DNA of 64,000 bases from Deefgea chitinilytica (GCF_016881405.1 NZ_WOFE01000007.1:80293-144292); one strand, 5' to 3'. Shown: positions 44,467 through 53,575, counted from the stretch's first letter. Made by a program: numbers and translations. The notes: generated by a model not told the origin, from the sequence alone.

Positions 44467-44819
44467 CGATCAATTCAACAGTAAACATAGAAAGCATGAC
44501 TATTACCTAGTCGTGCTATTTCTTGAAGATTGAGTTGGCTAGGTGTCGTTTTTCCTACACAGCAGTGTTTACGGTGGGTTTTGGTATTTAAATCGCATTT
44601 GAATTTTTTTAGAGGGCAGCATAGCGAGCGATGGCGTCCAAGTGCTATTTATGAGGGGGCTGGCGTTGGCAAGGTCAATGTTAATTTCTATGCGCAGCTT
44701 AAGCCAGCAGCAACTGATTCTAATTTGATTGATATTGGTGAGCTTTGTGCATTTATTTTTTGAGGATCGCTCTTCCACTGACTATAAACAGAAGCGAACT
44801 AATGTGAGTGGGGCGGCGG
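44467..44819. other. intergenic region upstream of the receptor-tip gene
   Basis: A 353-base gap between divergent genes. Open frames on either strand (44530-44763 plus from a TTG, 44569-44778 minus) lack ribosome sites and recognisable domains. It may hold regulatory DNA for both neighbours; nothing specific is visible. Confidence 0.4.
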
Positions 44820-45407
44820 ATGACAAAAGAACAGAAAGGCGTCGATGCATTACAGCAATCGGTGTTGATACATGAAGAAGTCAAAGTCGTGGTGGTGAGC
44901 TGTTTTGAAATTAATTTAATGGGCTTAAACGCCATTTTGCTCGCCAAAAAGGCGGGTGAGCGTGCCCGCGGCTTTGGGGTTATTTCGGGCGAACTGCGTT
45001 TATTGAGTTTGGAGCTACAAGGTGAAATGCAGCGCTTGGGGGACTTGACGCAAGAGTTACTAGCGATGGCGACCGCGCGATTACAGGCCGAGCGACGACT
45101 GGCTCGATTAAACGATGCGGCGGCTTTTTCTGAAAAAGTGGCGCAGATGCTGAGCCCTGCGATGGAAAAAACACGCTCAAGAATGGTTTCATTTAATGGT
45201 GGTGCACATTTTAGTGAGTGCTTGGAAGACGCTTATCGCACTTGCACTTTTGGCTTGGTGCTAGCGCGTTCGGCCCGTATTGAGTCGGCGTATAGCGGCG
45301 ATCTACGCGGTGTATTGGCTGAATTATCCGAAGAGTTTGCGCAAAAAATCGCGGCGGTACTGCCACGTCTGGATGCGTTAAGTCGTATTACCAAAACCTT
45401 GGTTTGA
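44820..45407 (+). CDS. soluble chemoreceptor-tip-like protein
   Basis: A 195-residue helical protein without membrane segments, HAMP or sensor domain. Residues about 30-64 strongly resemble the hairpin tip of methyl-accepting receptors: INLMGLNAILLAKKAGERAR followed by GFGVISGELRLLS parallels the canonical [29 protein letters not shown]. That is the part which contacts CheA and CheW. The remaining 130 residues are helical (LQAERRLARLNDAAAFSEKV). ATG 44820 follows GGGGCGGCGG. The gene is followed after 8 bases by an ODP-type di-iron protein, suggesting a two-part oxygen or redox signalling unit (inference). Confidence 0.75.
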   Translation: MTKEQKGVDALQQSVLIHEEVKVVVVSCFEINLMGLNAILLAKKAGERARGFGVISGELRLLSLELQGEMQRLGDLTQELLAMATARLQAERRLARLNDAAAFSEKVAQMLSPAMEKTRSRMVSFNGGAHFSECLEDAYRTCTFGLVLARSARIESAYSGDLRGVLAELSEEFAQKIAAVLPRLDALSRITKTLV

Positions 45408-45415
45408 GAACGAAT

Positions 45416-46150
45416 ATGAAAAAAGCCCTGTTGATTGCCAGTGCCGCCGAGCATCGCTGGTTTGCGATTTCACGCGATCCTGCGCGACCGAATCATTTGA
45501 TTGATACCAATGAATACGTTGTCACGACGGGAGCCGACAGTGTGCTCTGTGATCCGGGTGGCTCAGAGGTGTTTCCTGCTGTTTTTGCCGCGCTATCTGA
45601 TGTGATCGACCCCCGCACCGTGCAGCGGATTTTTTCGTCGCATCAAGACCCCGATGTGATTTCTTCATTGGGCTTGTGGCATGACTTTAATCCGCAAATT
45701 AAATGTCATGTGTCAGGATTGTGGGGCGGCTTTATTCCGCACTTTGGTGGCGAAGAAAACACCATTGTTGGTATTCCGGATGAGGGTGGTACATTGATGA
45801 TTGGCAATGCGCCGCTGACGATAGTGCCTGCGCATTACCTGCATTCATCGGGTAATTTTCATCTGTATGATCCCGCCTGCAAACTATTGTTTAGTGGCGA
45901 TGTTGGTGCGGCTTTGTTGCCAGAAGCCGATTCATCGCTATTTGTGGAAGATTTTGATCGTCATGTTCGTTTTGCCGAGGGCTTTCATCGCCGCTGGATG
46001 GGGAGTAATACTGCCAAAAAACGCTGGATTGACCGCGTTCGCGAGCTAGATATCGATTTACTGTGCCCGCAGCATGGCGCTATCTATCGTGGTGCTGATG
46101 TGCAGCGATTTATTGATTGGTTAGACGCTTTGAAAGTTGGCTTGGATTGA
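45416..46150 (+). CDS. MBL-fold di-iron protein of the ODP (oxygen-binding) type
   Basis: A 244-residue protein with a metallo-beta-lactamase fold like the core of flavodiiron proteins but without a flavodoxin domain. Probable metal ligands are H76-x-D78-x-D80 (SSHQDPDVISSL), H140 (PAHYLHSSGN), D162 (FSGDVGAAL) and H220 (CPQHGAIYRG); the position after D80 is Val where many relatives have His. ODP of Treponema denticola binds O2 and signals in chemotaxis (established knowledge); the neighbour here, a soluble receptor-tip protein 8 bases upstream, fits that role. ATG 45416 is chosen because GAG lies 8 bases before it. Confidence 0.82.
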   Translation: MKKALLIASAAEHRWFAISRDPARPNHLIDTNEYVVTTGADSVLCDPGGSEVFPAVFAALSDVIDPRTVQRIFSSHQDPDVISSLGLWHDFNPQIKCHVSGLWGGFIPHFGGEENTIVGIPDEGGTLMIGNAPLTIVPAHYLHSSGNFHLYDPACKLLFSGDVGAALLPEADSSLFVEDFDRHVRFAEGFHRRWMGSNTAKKRWIDRVRELDIDLLCPQHGAIYRGADVQRFIDWLDALKVGLD

Positions 46151-46284
46151 AGCGCGCGAGAATTCAAGCCTAGCTCGTTCTGCGGTGAACGGAGTAGTGG
46201 AATTGGGCTTTGCATTATTGCACTTGATAATCGGCCTATTCACCCATAAATAATAAGGGTAAGCTACTGGCACAATATTTTTAT

Positions 46285-46309
46285 AACCCAGCTTGAAGCT
46301 GGGTTTTCT
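46285..46309 (+). terminator. terminator-like hairpin before the parvulin gene
   Basis: AACCCAGCT, loop TGA, AGCTGGGTT followed by TTTC. The T-tract is short, so termination strength is uncertain. It most likely ends the ODP transcript, 22 bases before the next ATG. Confidence 0.55.
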
Positions 46310-46330
46310 ATGACAAATAGGATTTAGATC

Positions 46331-47062
46331 ATGGCGATTATCGTAAACGGCGTTGAAATCAACGAAGCACAAATTGAAAGCGAATTGGCGCAACACGCCG
46401 AGGCAGAAAGCCCACGTGATGCGGCGATTCAAGAATTGATTTTGCGTGAGCTGCTATTGCAACAAGCTAAAAAGCAAGGCGTGACGGCCGCAACGACCGA
46501 AGAGATCATCGGTACTTTGCTTGATGCGGCGATTCCAGTTGATGAAGCGGATGAGGCGGCTTGCCGTGAGTTTTATAACAACAACCCAGAAAGCTTCACT
46601 AAAGGCGAAATGGCGTCTGCGAACCATATCCTCTTCCCATTGGGCGAGGGTTTAGCAGGCAGCTTGGCCAAAGCAAAAGCTGAAGGCGTATTGGCTGATG
46701 TGATTGCCAACCCAAGCAAATTTGCGGAGTTGGCAAAAGAGCATTCAACTTGCCCATCAGGTGCGCGTGGTGGTGATTTGGGGCAATTTGGTCGTGGGCA
46801 GATGGTGCCAGAATTTGAAGCGGCAATTTTCTCAACGGATGCGGGCGTTATTGTGCCTGAATTGGTTGAAACTCAATTTGGTTACCACATCATTCAAGTG
46901 ACCGCACGTAACCAAGGCGAAACGGTGAGCTTTGAAGAAGTTAAAGATCGTCTACAAGCCTTTTTGACCGATATGGCAAGCCGTAAAGCGATGCATGACT
47001 ACTTGGGTAACTTGGTCACCAGCGCGAAAATTGAAGGTTATTCATTGCCAGCAATGGCCTAA
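46331..47062 (+). CDS. parvulin-type peptidyl-prolyl cis-trans isomerase
   Basis: A 243-residue rotamase. The N-terminal 110 residues are a helical SurA_N/chaperone-like region, and the parvulin domain spans about 95-200 (MASANHILFP, CPSGARGGDLGQFGRGQMVP and ETQFGYHIIQV motifs). There is no signal peptide, so it acts in the cytoplasm, unlike SurA or PpiD. Weak ribosome site (AGGA). It stands alone between two terminators, a single-gene unit. Confidence 0.92.
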   Translation: MAIIVNGVEINEAQIESELAQHAEAESPRDAAIQELILRELLLQQAKKQGVTAATTEEIIGTLLDAAIPVDEADEAACREFYNNNPESFTKGEMASANHILFPLGEGLAGSLAKAKAEGVLADVIANPSKFAELAKEHSTCPSGARGGDLGQFGRGQMVPEFEAAIFSTDAGVIVPELVETQFGYHIIQVTARNQGETVSFEEVKDRLQAFLTDMASRKAMHDYLGNLVTSAKIEGYSLPAMA

Positions 47063-47099
47063 AGATTTCAAACCTTGGCCTAAGTTGTCGGCCTTAAGC

Positions 47100-47129
47100 A
47101 AAAAGCCAGATGCTGAATCTGGCTTTTTT
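47100..47129 (+). terminator. intrinsic terminator of the parvulin gene
   Basis: AAAAAGCCAGA, loop TGCTGAA, TCTGGCTTTTT (stem 47100-47110 with 47118-47128). It is closely similar to the terminator at 48574-48604. Confidence 0.88.
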
Positions 47130-47243
47130 ATTTGAAATCAAAAATCAGCCTGCTATTGATTCATATGTGCATATACTAAATGAGTCAATTAAATTTTTAT
47201 GAAATTAACTTATTGATATTAAAAACAAATCCAAGGAGCTGTT

Positions 47244-48554
47244 ATGCGTCAATTGATTGTTTTTGGCTTACTCAGTGTGGGTTTACTGGCTTGTGGTGAA
47301 AAGAAAACCACTCCTGCTGCCGCAGAACAAACGGCCAGTGCAGATGTAGCGGCTAGCTTGCAGCCATGGTTGAGCCAAGCTACTCAGCCTTTGACGACCC
47401 TTGATGCCGCGCAGGGCGCTGATCCGCAAGATTTAGCGGCTTTTGGCACCGCAGTTGGTAATGCCCGCGTGGTGGTGCTGAATGAAGACAGCTATGCCGA
47501 TAAAAATGCCTACGAGCTGATGAATCGCTTGGTGCAGTTTTTGCATCAGAAAAAAGACTTCGATGTGCTCTTGATCGAAAGTGCGATGTTTGATGTCGAA
47601 GGTGTCTGGCGCAGCGCACTGGATAAAAATGCCAGCGTTGTCGAGCTGGCGCCGGGTCGCGTGTTTTATATGTATTCGCAAACCGACGCTAGCCGCAAAG
47701 TGTTGGCTTACCTAGATGAGGCGCGCAAGGGTGAACGCCCACTGACCTTGGCCGGCTTTGATATTCCGCTCGCTGGAACCACATCGATTAAAGAGCTGAT
47801 GCCGGCGCTCACTCAATTTTTGCAAAATAAAGGCTCAAAAATTCCTGAGCAAGCCAACTGGGCTGAGTTTAAGCAGGTTGCCCAGCGCGCGATTGAGCTC
47901 AATAGCCAAGGTATGGATTTAACGCAATTTAATGCGGTCACCGCCCAGCTTAAATCCGAGCTTTGCCAAGATGCTGCACCAACAACGGTCATGACCTTAC
48001 GTGAGTCGGCGGGCTGGTGGTGTCAGCAAGTGAAGAGCATCGCCGCCGGCGTCGGTCGCCAGCAGCATACGGATGATGTGAACTACGATTATCGAAATCC
48101 AACCATGGCTGATAATGTGCAATGGTTGCTTGATCAGCCGTTTGCGGGGAAAAAGGTTATTATTTGGACTAATTCATCGCATGGTCTACCGCAGGTGAGT
48201 GGGGTAGAGCCGGAAACTAAAAAACCGATCTACAGTATGGGTTGGCATCTCAAACAGCGTTTGGGCGAGCAAGTTTACAATGTAAAAATTGCTGCGCTCG
48301 GTGGTAAAACTAATAAGTATTGGGATACAGGCGTTCAGGATGTTGTGATTGCTAGCAATACCCTTGAAGATGCTTTGAAAAAAGCCAATTTGCAGCAAGG
48401 CTTTATCTCTGCGCCGACTGATTCGGCGGTGCTTGCGCAATTGGCGCAGCTTAATCAGCCTGCCAAATTGGGTAAAGATTACCAAGGCGTCTTTTTCTAT
48501 CCAGCCGCCGAGCCCGCAGTACAAGGCGCGCACGCGATTTTGCCACTGCCGTAA
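47244..48554 (+). CDS. erythromycin-esterase-like lipoprotein with altered active site
   Basis: A 436-residue lipoprotein (lipobox LLAC, Cys 17). The body aligns with the erythromycin esterase/succinoglycan-biosynthesis family: VVVLNEDSYADKNAYELMNR and FDVLLIESAMFD correspond to the GExxHG...E and FxxxxxE blocks, and DYRNPTMADNVQWLL and IIWTNSSHG to the later blocks. The family histidine after the first Glu (GEATHG) is Tyr here (NEDSY), and only the second histidine of the WAHNxH block is kept. It is probably not a macrolide esterase; a role in the envelope is inferred from the lipid anchor. AAGGAG precedes the ATG. Confidence 0.75.
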   Translation: MRQLIVFGLLSVGLLACGEKKTTPAAAEQTASADVAASLQPWLSQATQPLTTLDAAQGADPQDLAAFGTAVGNARVVVLNEDSYADKNAYELMNRLVQFLHQKKDFDVLLIESAMFDVEGVWRSALDKNASVVELAPGRVFYMYSQTDASRKVLAYLDEARKGERPLTLAGFDIPLAGTTSIKELMPALTQFLQNKGSKIPEQANWAEFKQVAQRAIELNSQGMDLTQFNAVTAQLKSELCQDAAPTTVMTLRESAGWWCQQVKSIAAGVGRQQHTDDVNYDYRNPTMADNVQWLLDQPFAGKKVIIWTNSSHGLPQVSGVEPETKKPIYSMGWHLKQRLGEQVYNVKIAALGGKTNKYWDTGVQDVVIASNTLEDALKKANLQQGFISAPTDSAVLAQLAQLNQPAKLGKDYQGVFFYPAAEPAVQGAHAILPLP

Positions 48555-48573
48555 TTTGTGTTGGTAGCGAGAC

Positions 48574-48604
48574 AAAGCCAGATCAGCATTGATCTGGCTT
48601 TTTA
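48574..48604. terminator. bidirectional intrinsic terminator
   Basis: AAAGCCAGATCA, loop GCAT, TGATCTGGCTTT followed by TTA (48574-48585 with 48590-48601). It lies between converging genes. Confidence 0.85.
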
Positions 48605-48619
48605 TTTACTTGTAGGGCT

Positions 48620-49117
48620 TTATTGAATTGCGATTTCAAGTTCTGCCAAATGATGAATCGTACAATGCAATGGCGCGGATCGTGATTCTTTAGTTTGGGT
48701 ATTCAGCCAGATCGCCGGAATGCCGATTGCATTAGCGGCTAAAATATCTTTGTCAAAATGATCGCCAACCATGACAGCTGCACAGGGCGGAAGCGATAAA
48801 TCATCGAGAATGAATTGGTAAAAAGCGGCTGATTTAGTTAGGCCAGTATTGGCTTGGCAATAAATTCGTTCAATATACTGACCTAAATCCACACGATCCA
48901 GTGCGGCACGAATCTGTGTTTCATTTGAGGTTGCCGCACCCGTAGCCAACATGATGCGTGAGGATTGGCTCAGCAGCTTTAATAGCGCCAATGCCCCGTC
49001 CATCGCAGCTACCTGTCTCCACTCAACCATGGGTAATGATTGATTTGAATCGTCGAGCATCAAGGTATTACCCCAATCAAAGAGGTAAACCAGAGCGGGC
49101 TGCGGTTTGGTTATCAT
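48620..49117 (-). CDS. HAD-family hydrolase
   Basis: A 165-residue haloacid-dehalogenase-like hydrolase. Motif I is FDWGNTLML, in which the first Asp is the nucleophile and the usual second Asp is Gly; motif II Thr/Ser is in MLATGAAT; Lys is in TGLTKSAAFY; motif IV is VGDHFDKDILAAN. The DWGxT variant occurs in other HAD proteins, some of them of weak or unknown activity. The substrate is unknown. No ribosome site is evident at ATG 49117. It is followed by a terminator shared with the esterase-like gene. Confidence 0.8.
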   Translation of the reverse strand: MITKPQPALVYLFDWGNTLMLDDSNQSLPMVEWRQVAAMDGALALLKLLSQSSRIMLATGAATSNETQIRAALDRVDLGQYIERIYCQANTGLTKSAAFYQFILDDLSLPPCAAVMVGDHFDKDILAANAIGIPAIWLNTQTKESRSAPLHCTIHHLAELEIAIQ

Positions 49118-49194
49118 AATAGCGTTTGTATTTATAAATTATTGGGTATATCAGTAAGATCCTTTTAAATTCTGGATAGTATTGATATACCTGC

Positions 49195-50676
49195 TCATTG
49201 TGCGTGTAGGTGTAGCGCTTGCCGCACTGGCGCCACGGTTTTCTTCTCGGCGGCTTTGGGCTGTTTACCGGCGTAATCACTTTCCAATAATGCTGTTGCC
49301 GCCTCAAGCGACATGCCTTGTGTTTGCAACCAAAGCGTCACCATTTTCGCCAAGCGATCGAGTGCAATCCGGTGTGTGGCGTCGGTACTTTGATATAACC
49401 AGTCCGCAAACGCCATAAAGTTTGCAAACGGTGCATCGCCCAAAAGCACTGGTAGCGTATTGGCAAAACGCCCTGAGTTGGCGACTAGATCCCAGTAGCG
49501 AGCAAAGCGCACCAAGCGCTGCATCGTCGTGAAGTCGATGTCGCGATTGGCCAAGATAGTGTACGGCGGGAAGGGGTCGTACTTCATTGCAAATTCGTCG
49601 GTATGTCGAATAATCGGCGTGCCGCGCAGGCGTTTCAAAATGCCGAATTGAATTTCATGCGGTTTGAGTGCATAGAGTTGATCAAAGCCCACGCCAAAGC
49701 TTTCCACTGTTTCACCGGGCAAACCGGCGATTAAATCGACATGCATATGCGCGTGTGAATGTTCGACTAACCAGCGGATGTTCTCTGCGGCTTTTTCGTT
49801 ATTCTGTTTGCGGCTGACCAAGGTTTGTACTTCGGGATTAAAGCTTTGAATACCGATTTCAAATTGCAGGCTACCTGCTGGGAATTGCATAATTCCGTCT
49901 TTGAGCGCTTCGGGCAGATGATCGGGCACCACCTCAAAGTGCGCGAAAATTGGATCGTCTGGATGCTCCGCAATTTTATCTAGGAAGAATTGCATAATCC
50001 GCAAGCTGGTTTTGATATTTAGATTAAATGTGCGGTCGACAAATTTAAACAGCCGCGCGCCGCGTTGATACAGTGTTTCCATCTCGGCCAAAAAACGCTC
50101 CAGTTCAAACGGCCACGCCGTTTTATCTAGCGCCGATAAACAGAATTCACATTTAAACGGACAACCCCTCGACGCTTCTACGTACAGCGTGCGGTTTTTG
50201 ATGTCTTCATCGGTGTACAGTGAGTACGGCAATTGCAAGTCGTCGAGCTTGGCTTGCACGCCTGTATGGATTTTCATCAAGGGCTGCGGGCCGTTTAGAA
50301 TCTGGCGGCAAAGGTCGGGCAGCGTGATTTCGCCCCAGCCAGTGATGACAAAATCTGCCTCTTTGACAATCGCTTGCTCAGCCGTCTCATAAGAGACTTC
50401 CGGTCCACCGAGGATGATTTTGACGTCAGGCGCCACGCGTTTGAGTAATGCAACGAGGCGCGCGGTTTCTTCGACATTCCAGATATACACGCCAAAGCCG
50501 ATGATTTTTGGCTTTTTCGCCAGCAGTCTTTCGGCAAATTCGGTGGTTTTGCCGCCAATGACGAATTCCATGATTTCAGTTTGCGACTGCAGATCGCCCA
50601 TATTGGCCTGCAGATAACGTAATCCTAGCGAGGCGTGCGTGTAACGGGCGTTTAGCGTGGACAGGATGATGGTCAT
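49195..50676 (-). CDS. B12-binding radical SAM protein with DUF4080-like tail
   Basis: A 493-residue iron-sulfur enzyme. The N-terminal 140 residues are a cobalamin-binding Rossmann-like domain (IIGFGVYIWNVEETARLV, KIILGGPEVSYE), the radical SAM core has C172, C176, C179 (GCPFKCEFC) and SAM motifs such as FEIGIQSFNPEV, and a C-terminal domain of about 150 residues completes it. Members perform methylation or other radical chemistry on unknown substrates. It would need cobalamin, whose lower-ligand genes are in this window. It is a single gene by spacing. Confidence 0.9.
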   Translation of the reverse strand: MTIILSTLNARYTHASLGLRYLQANMGDLQSQTEIMEFVIGGKTTEFAERLLAKKPKIIGFGVYIWNVEETARLVALLKRVAPDVKIILGGPEVSYETAEQAIVKEADFVITGWGEITLPDLCRQILNGPQPLMKIHTGVQAKLDDLQLPYSLYTDEDIKNRTLYVEASRGCPFKCEFCLSALDKTAWPFELERFLAEMETLYQRGARLFKFVDRTFNLNIKTSLRIMQFFLDKIAEHPDDPIFAHFEVVPDHLPEALKDGIMQFPAGSLQFEIGIQSFNPEVQTLVSRKQNNEKAAENIRWLVEHSHAHMHVDLIAGLPGETVESFGVGFDQLYALKPHEIQFGILKRLRGTPIIRHTDEFAMKYDPFPPYTILANRDIDFTTMQRLVRFARYWDLVANSGRFANTLPVLLGDAPFANFMAFADWLYQSTDATHRIALDRLAKMVTLWLQTQGMSLEAATALLESDYAGKQPKAAEKKTVAPVRQALHLHAQ

Positions 50677-50766
50677 GGCAGCAAGCAGGTAAAAGCGAAA
50701 CCGCTATTTTACGGGTTTAAGTCGTAAGGCGGGCGAGTGATTGCTAAATGGAGTGGTCTGCCCTTG

Positions 50767-51105
50767 TTAAGGCGGCCCCATTTCAGCCTGTAATTTTTCT
50801 AGCTCGGCGAGGATGTGTATAAATTTTTCGCCAAATGGGGTGAGTCGGTATTCAACTCGAGGCGGAACTTCGTTAAATGCGGTGCGTTCGATGATGCCGT
50901 ATTCAATATTGCGCCTTAAGCATTCATTAAGAACTTTGGTGCTGAGTCCTTCTACTTTGCGAACCATTTCTCCTGGGCGGTTGATCTGATGAGCTAAGAG
51001 TTTGTACACCGTCAATGACCATTTGCACCCACAAATATTTTCTACCATACGCGCGCTACGTTCTGGGGCTGATTGTCTTGAAAAAAATTTTTCTTTTTGA
51101 TTCAT
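50767..51105 (-). CDS. HxlR-family transcriptional regulator
   Basis: A 112-residue winged-helix regulator: CGCKWSLTVYKLLAHQINRP near residue 30, then recognition helix LSTKVLNECLRRN and wing VPPRVEYRLTPFGEKF. HxlR proteins often respond to reactive electrophiles or redox state and control a divergent oxidoreductase. That is the layout here, with the SDR gene 106 bases away on the other strand. A single Cys pair (CGC) near the N-terminus is a possible sensor. Confidence 0.9.
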   Translation of the reverse strand: MNQKEKFFSRQSAPERSARMVENICGCKWSLTVYKLLAHQINRPGEMVRKVEGLSTKVLNECLRRNIEYGIIERTAFNEVPPRVEYRLTPFGEKFIHILAELEKLQAEMGPP

Positions 51106-51211
51106 GGATTTACACCGTTTTGAACTTAGCTAACCATTTTGTACTTACTTTTCAGTTCCGGATTGAGGCACTTAGACTTTGTGCTCACCTTAACACTGAA
51201 GGAGCAACAAA

Positions 51212-51979
51212 ATGAATCCTACACAACCGGCGAGTGCATTAATTATTGGTGGTTCGAGTGGCATGGGGCTAGCGACTGCAAAATTATTACTGGCTCGCCA
51301 TATTCCTACGCTGATTATTGCTCATTCAGCGAATAAATTGGCACAGGTTCAGCAAGAGCTAGCGCATTTCGGTGCGCTGACGGTGATGCAGATCGATTTG
51401 TATCAAGAGCAAGAAGTGCAAAAGTTGATTGACTGGGTTGCGCAACGTGAATCGCATATCAAGTACCTCGTGAATGCGGCGGGTGTATTCAAACCAAAGG
51501 CATTTTTGGCACATACCCAATCCGATTATGATCAGTATCTGGCGTTGAATCGGGCGACTTTTTTTATTTCGCAAGCGGTCGCGATGAATATGGCGAAATT
51601 TGGTGGAGGCGCTGTGGTACACATTGGTTCGATGTGGGCTAAGCAGGCGATTAAAGCTACGCCATCGTCAGCGTATTCAATGGCGAAAGCGGGCTTGCAT
51701 GCGCTAACTCAGCAAATGGCGATGGAATTAGCCGAGCATCAGATTCGCGTTAATGCAGTTTCTCCTGCGGTGGTAAAAACGCCGATTTATCAATCATTTA
51801 TTGAGCCTGAGCAAGTCGATGAGGTTCTGGCGTCGTTTAACCACTTTCATCCGATTGGGCGAATTGGTCAGCCTGACGATGTAGCGAAAACCATCGACTT
51901 TTTGCTCAGTGATGATGCAAGCTGGATAACGGGCGCTGTTTGGGATGTGGATGGTGGCGTGATGGCGGGGCGCAATTAG
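51212..51979 (+). CDS. short-chain dehydrogenase/reductase
   Basis: A 255-residue classical SDR. The nucleotide-binding motif is GGSSGMG (residues 13-19), NAAGVF follows, and the catalytic triad has Ser (IGSM), Tyr and Lys (SAYSMAKAG). The C-terminus ends [15 protein letters not shown], typical of the family. AAGGAG precedes the ATG. It is divergent from the HxlR regulator, which probably controls it. The substrate is unknown. Confidence 0.92.
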   Translation: MNPTQPASALIIGGSSGMGLATAKLLLARHIPTLIIAHSANKLAQVQQELAHFGALTVMQIDLYQEQEVQKLIDWVAQRESHIKYLVNAAGVFKPKAFLAHTQSDYDQYLALNRATFFISQAVAMNMAKFGGGAVVHIGSMWAKQAIKATPSSAYSMAKAGLHALTQQMAMELAEHQIRVNAVSPAVVKTPIYQSFIEPEQVDEVLASFNHFHPIGRIGQPDDVAKTIDFLLSDDASWITGAVWDVDGGVMAGRN

Positions 51980-52128
51980 ATCTTCATTGGCTTGCCTTGC
52001 AAGTCATCAATTCTATGAACCTAGTTGGCACTGGCTGAAAGTGGCTGGTGCAAACTAGGTTCAACTGAATTCTCAATTTCAGGAGAGTCTGATTGACGGC
52101 TAGAATTGCAATATGTATTGCTATATAG

Positions 52129-53043
52129 CTATTGTTTAGTGAGGATTGTATGGCTATACCTTGTGTTTTTTAGATAGTCATTCGCTTGCTCAATAATCCA
52201 TGCGCTAAAGTCGGCGATTTTGCCGCTGGTCGCGCTGCGGTCGGGCCAGACTAGCCAGTAGGGGTATTGATAGGGAACGCAAATATCGGTGATTTGCACC
52301 AGCGTGCCGTTGGCGAGGTGCGACTCGATGAGCGAAGTACGTGCCAGCATAATCCCGTGGCCGAGTTGCGCGGCTTCGAGTTCCAAGTTGCTGTCATTGT
52401 AGGAATAGGTTGGCGTCGGCCGCCAGTCGGCTAAGCCTGCTGCTTGGCACCAGCTTGCCCAAGGAATCGCCGGATTGTGGATGATTGTCGCCATTTTAAT
52501 ATCGTTCGCCGACGTTGGCCGTGGTTGATAATGCGGCGCAGCAACCATGATTTGTTCATCGTCCATCAAGTGCAGCTGTTTCATGCCATCCCAACCACCG
52601 GCTCCCATCCGTACCGCCATATCGAGCAGCCCGTTATTCATCTCTTCAAATCCCAAACCCGCGCGTAGGCTGACAGTGTATTGCGGGTATTTCGTTTTGA
52701 AATCGGGTAGGCGCGGTACGAGCCAGTTGAGTGCAAACGACGGTACGATGCCAACGGTAATGACATTGGGCTTAGGGCGTGTCAGCACCCGTTGCGTGGC
52801 TTCGCTCATATCGGCCAGCGCACCGCGAATTCGTAGTGCATAAATCCGCCCTTCTTCTGTGAGTTGTAGCCGTTTCCCTTCGCGTAAAAACAGCGAAAGC
52901 CCGAGAAATTCTTCTAAAGCCCGCAGTTGGTGACTAATGGCGCTGTGCGTCACATTGAGCGATTCAGCGGCATTGACGACGCTGCCTAAGCGGGCAACAG
53001 CTTCAAATGCGCGCAGCGCGCTTAAAGGGGGGAGTTGACTCAT
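52129..53043 (-). CDS. LysR-family transcriptional regulator
   Basis: A 304-residue LysR regulator, GcvA/AmpR-like group. The winged helix-turn-helix is N-terminal (LRAFEAVARLGSVVNAAESL, VTHSAISHQLRALEEFLG) and the effector domain fills about residues 95-295. ATG 53043 is preferred to the in-frame TTG one codon upstream. It is divergent from the DUF2917 and FUSC genes, which are therefore likely targets (inference). The intergenic region has a GC-rich hairpin (CCGCGC/GCGCGG at 53081-53097). Confidence 0.92.
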   Translation of the reverse strand: MSQLPPLSALRAFEAVARLGSVVNAAESLNVTHSAISHQLRALEEFLGLSLFLREGKRLQLTEEGRIYALRIRGALADMSEATQRVLTRPKPNVITVGIVPSFALNWLVPRLPDFKTKYPQYTVSLRAGLGFEEMNNGLLDMAVRMGAGGWDGMKQLHLMDDEQIMVAAPHYQPRPTSANDIKMATIIHNPAIPWASWCQAAGLADWRPTPTYSYNDSNLELEAAQLGHGIMLARTSLIESHLANGTLVQITDICVPYQYPYWLVWPDRSATSGKIADFSAWIIEQANDYLKNTRYSHTILTKQ

Positions 53044-53240
53044 CAATTGCTCCTACGGTCTGTTGACGTTTGGCTTGCCGCCGCGCTAGCGGCGCGGTTT
53101 ATCCGATGGTGATGGTGGGGCAATATCAGCTCTGTTTATTCAATGTGTGAATTTTACTCACATTAATGCATAAAAATCATCAGCTACAGCCTTTTATTTA
53201 TTGGATATAGTGAGTTGTCTATGCCAAGAGGGTGAAAGAA

Positions 53241-53519
53241 ATGGTCACATATCTAAGATTGAACGTCGCTGCTGGTGAGTTGCTGGTTGTTGAGCTTAGC
53301 CATCCGGCACAACTTTGGTGTGAAGCGGGTGGTGTCTGGGTGACGCATGAGCACTCGACGGAGGATATTCAATTGTATCGTGGTGAACATCGGCAACTGG
53401 CGGTGGGTAAAGTTCTGGTTGAAGGCGTGGGGCAGCTGTGTTTTTGTGGTGAGAATTTGCAAATCACGCCAGCGAGTCGTGGGTCATTGCGTACTGACCT
53501 AGATCCTGCCTTTGCATAA
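53241..53519 (+). CDS. DUF2917-like small protein
   Basis: A 92-residue single-domain protein resembling DUF2917: hydrophobic beta-rich sequence with LRLNVAAGELLVVEL, LWCEAGGVWVTHEHSTEDI and a closing LCFCGENLQI. These small cupin-like proteins often sit beside LysR genes (from memory), as here. ATG 53241 is preferred (AGAGGGTGA upstream); GTG 53232 is possible. Function is unknown. Confidence 0.75.
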   Translation: MVTYLRLNVAAGELLVVELSHPAQLWCEAGGVWVTHEHSTEDIQLYRGEHRQLAVGKVLVEGVGQLCFCGENLQITPASRGSLRTDLDPAFA

Positions 53520-53575
53520 ATCGTTGGCATCGATTTCGATTCGCCAAAGGGAGGGGCTTTTGTTATTGTTAGCGT

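Noticed and set aside
44530..44763. 77 aa open frame between the solute-binding and receptor-tip genes
   Set aside because: TTG start without a ribosome site and no recognisable domain.
46285..46309. Riboswitch or attenuator for the parvulin gene
   Set aside because: Only one short hairpin with a weak T-tract and no alternative pairing seen; better explained as the end of the ODP transcript.
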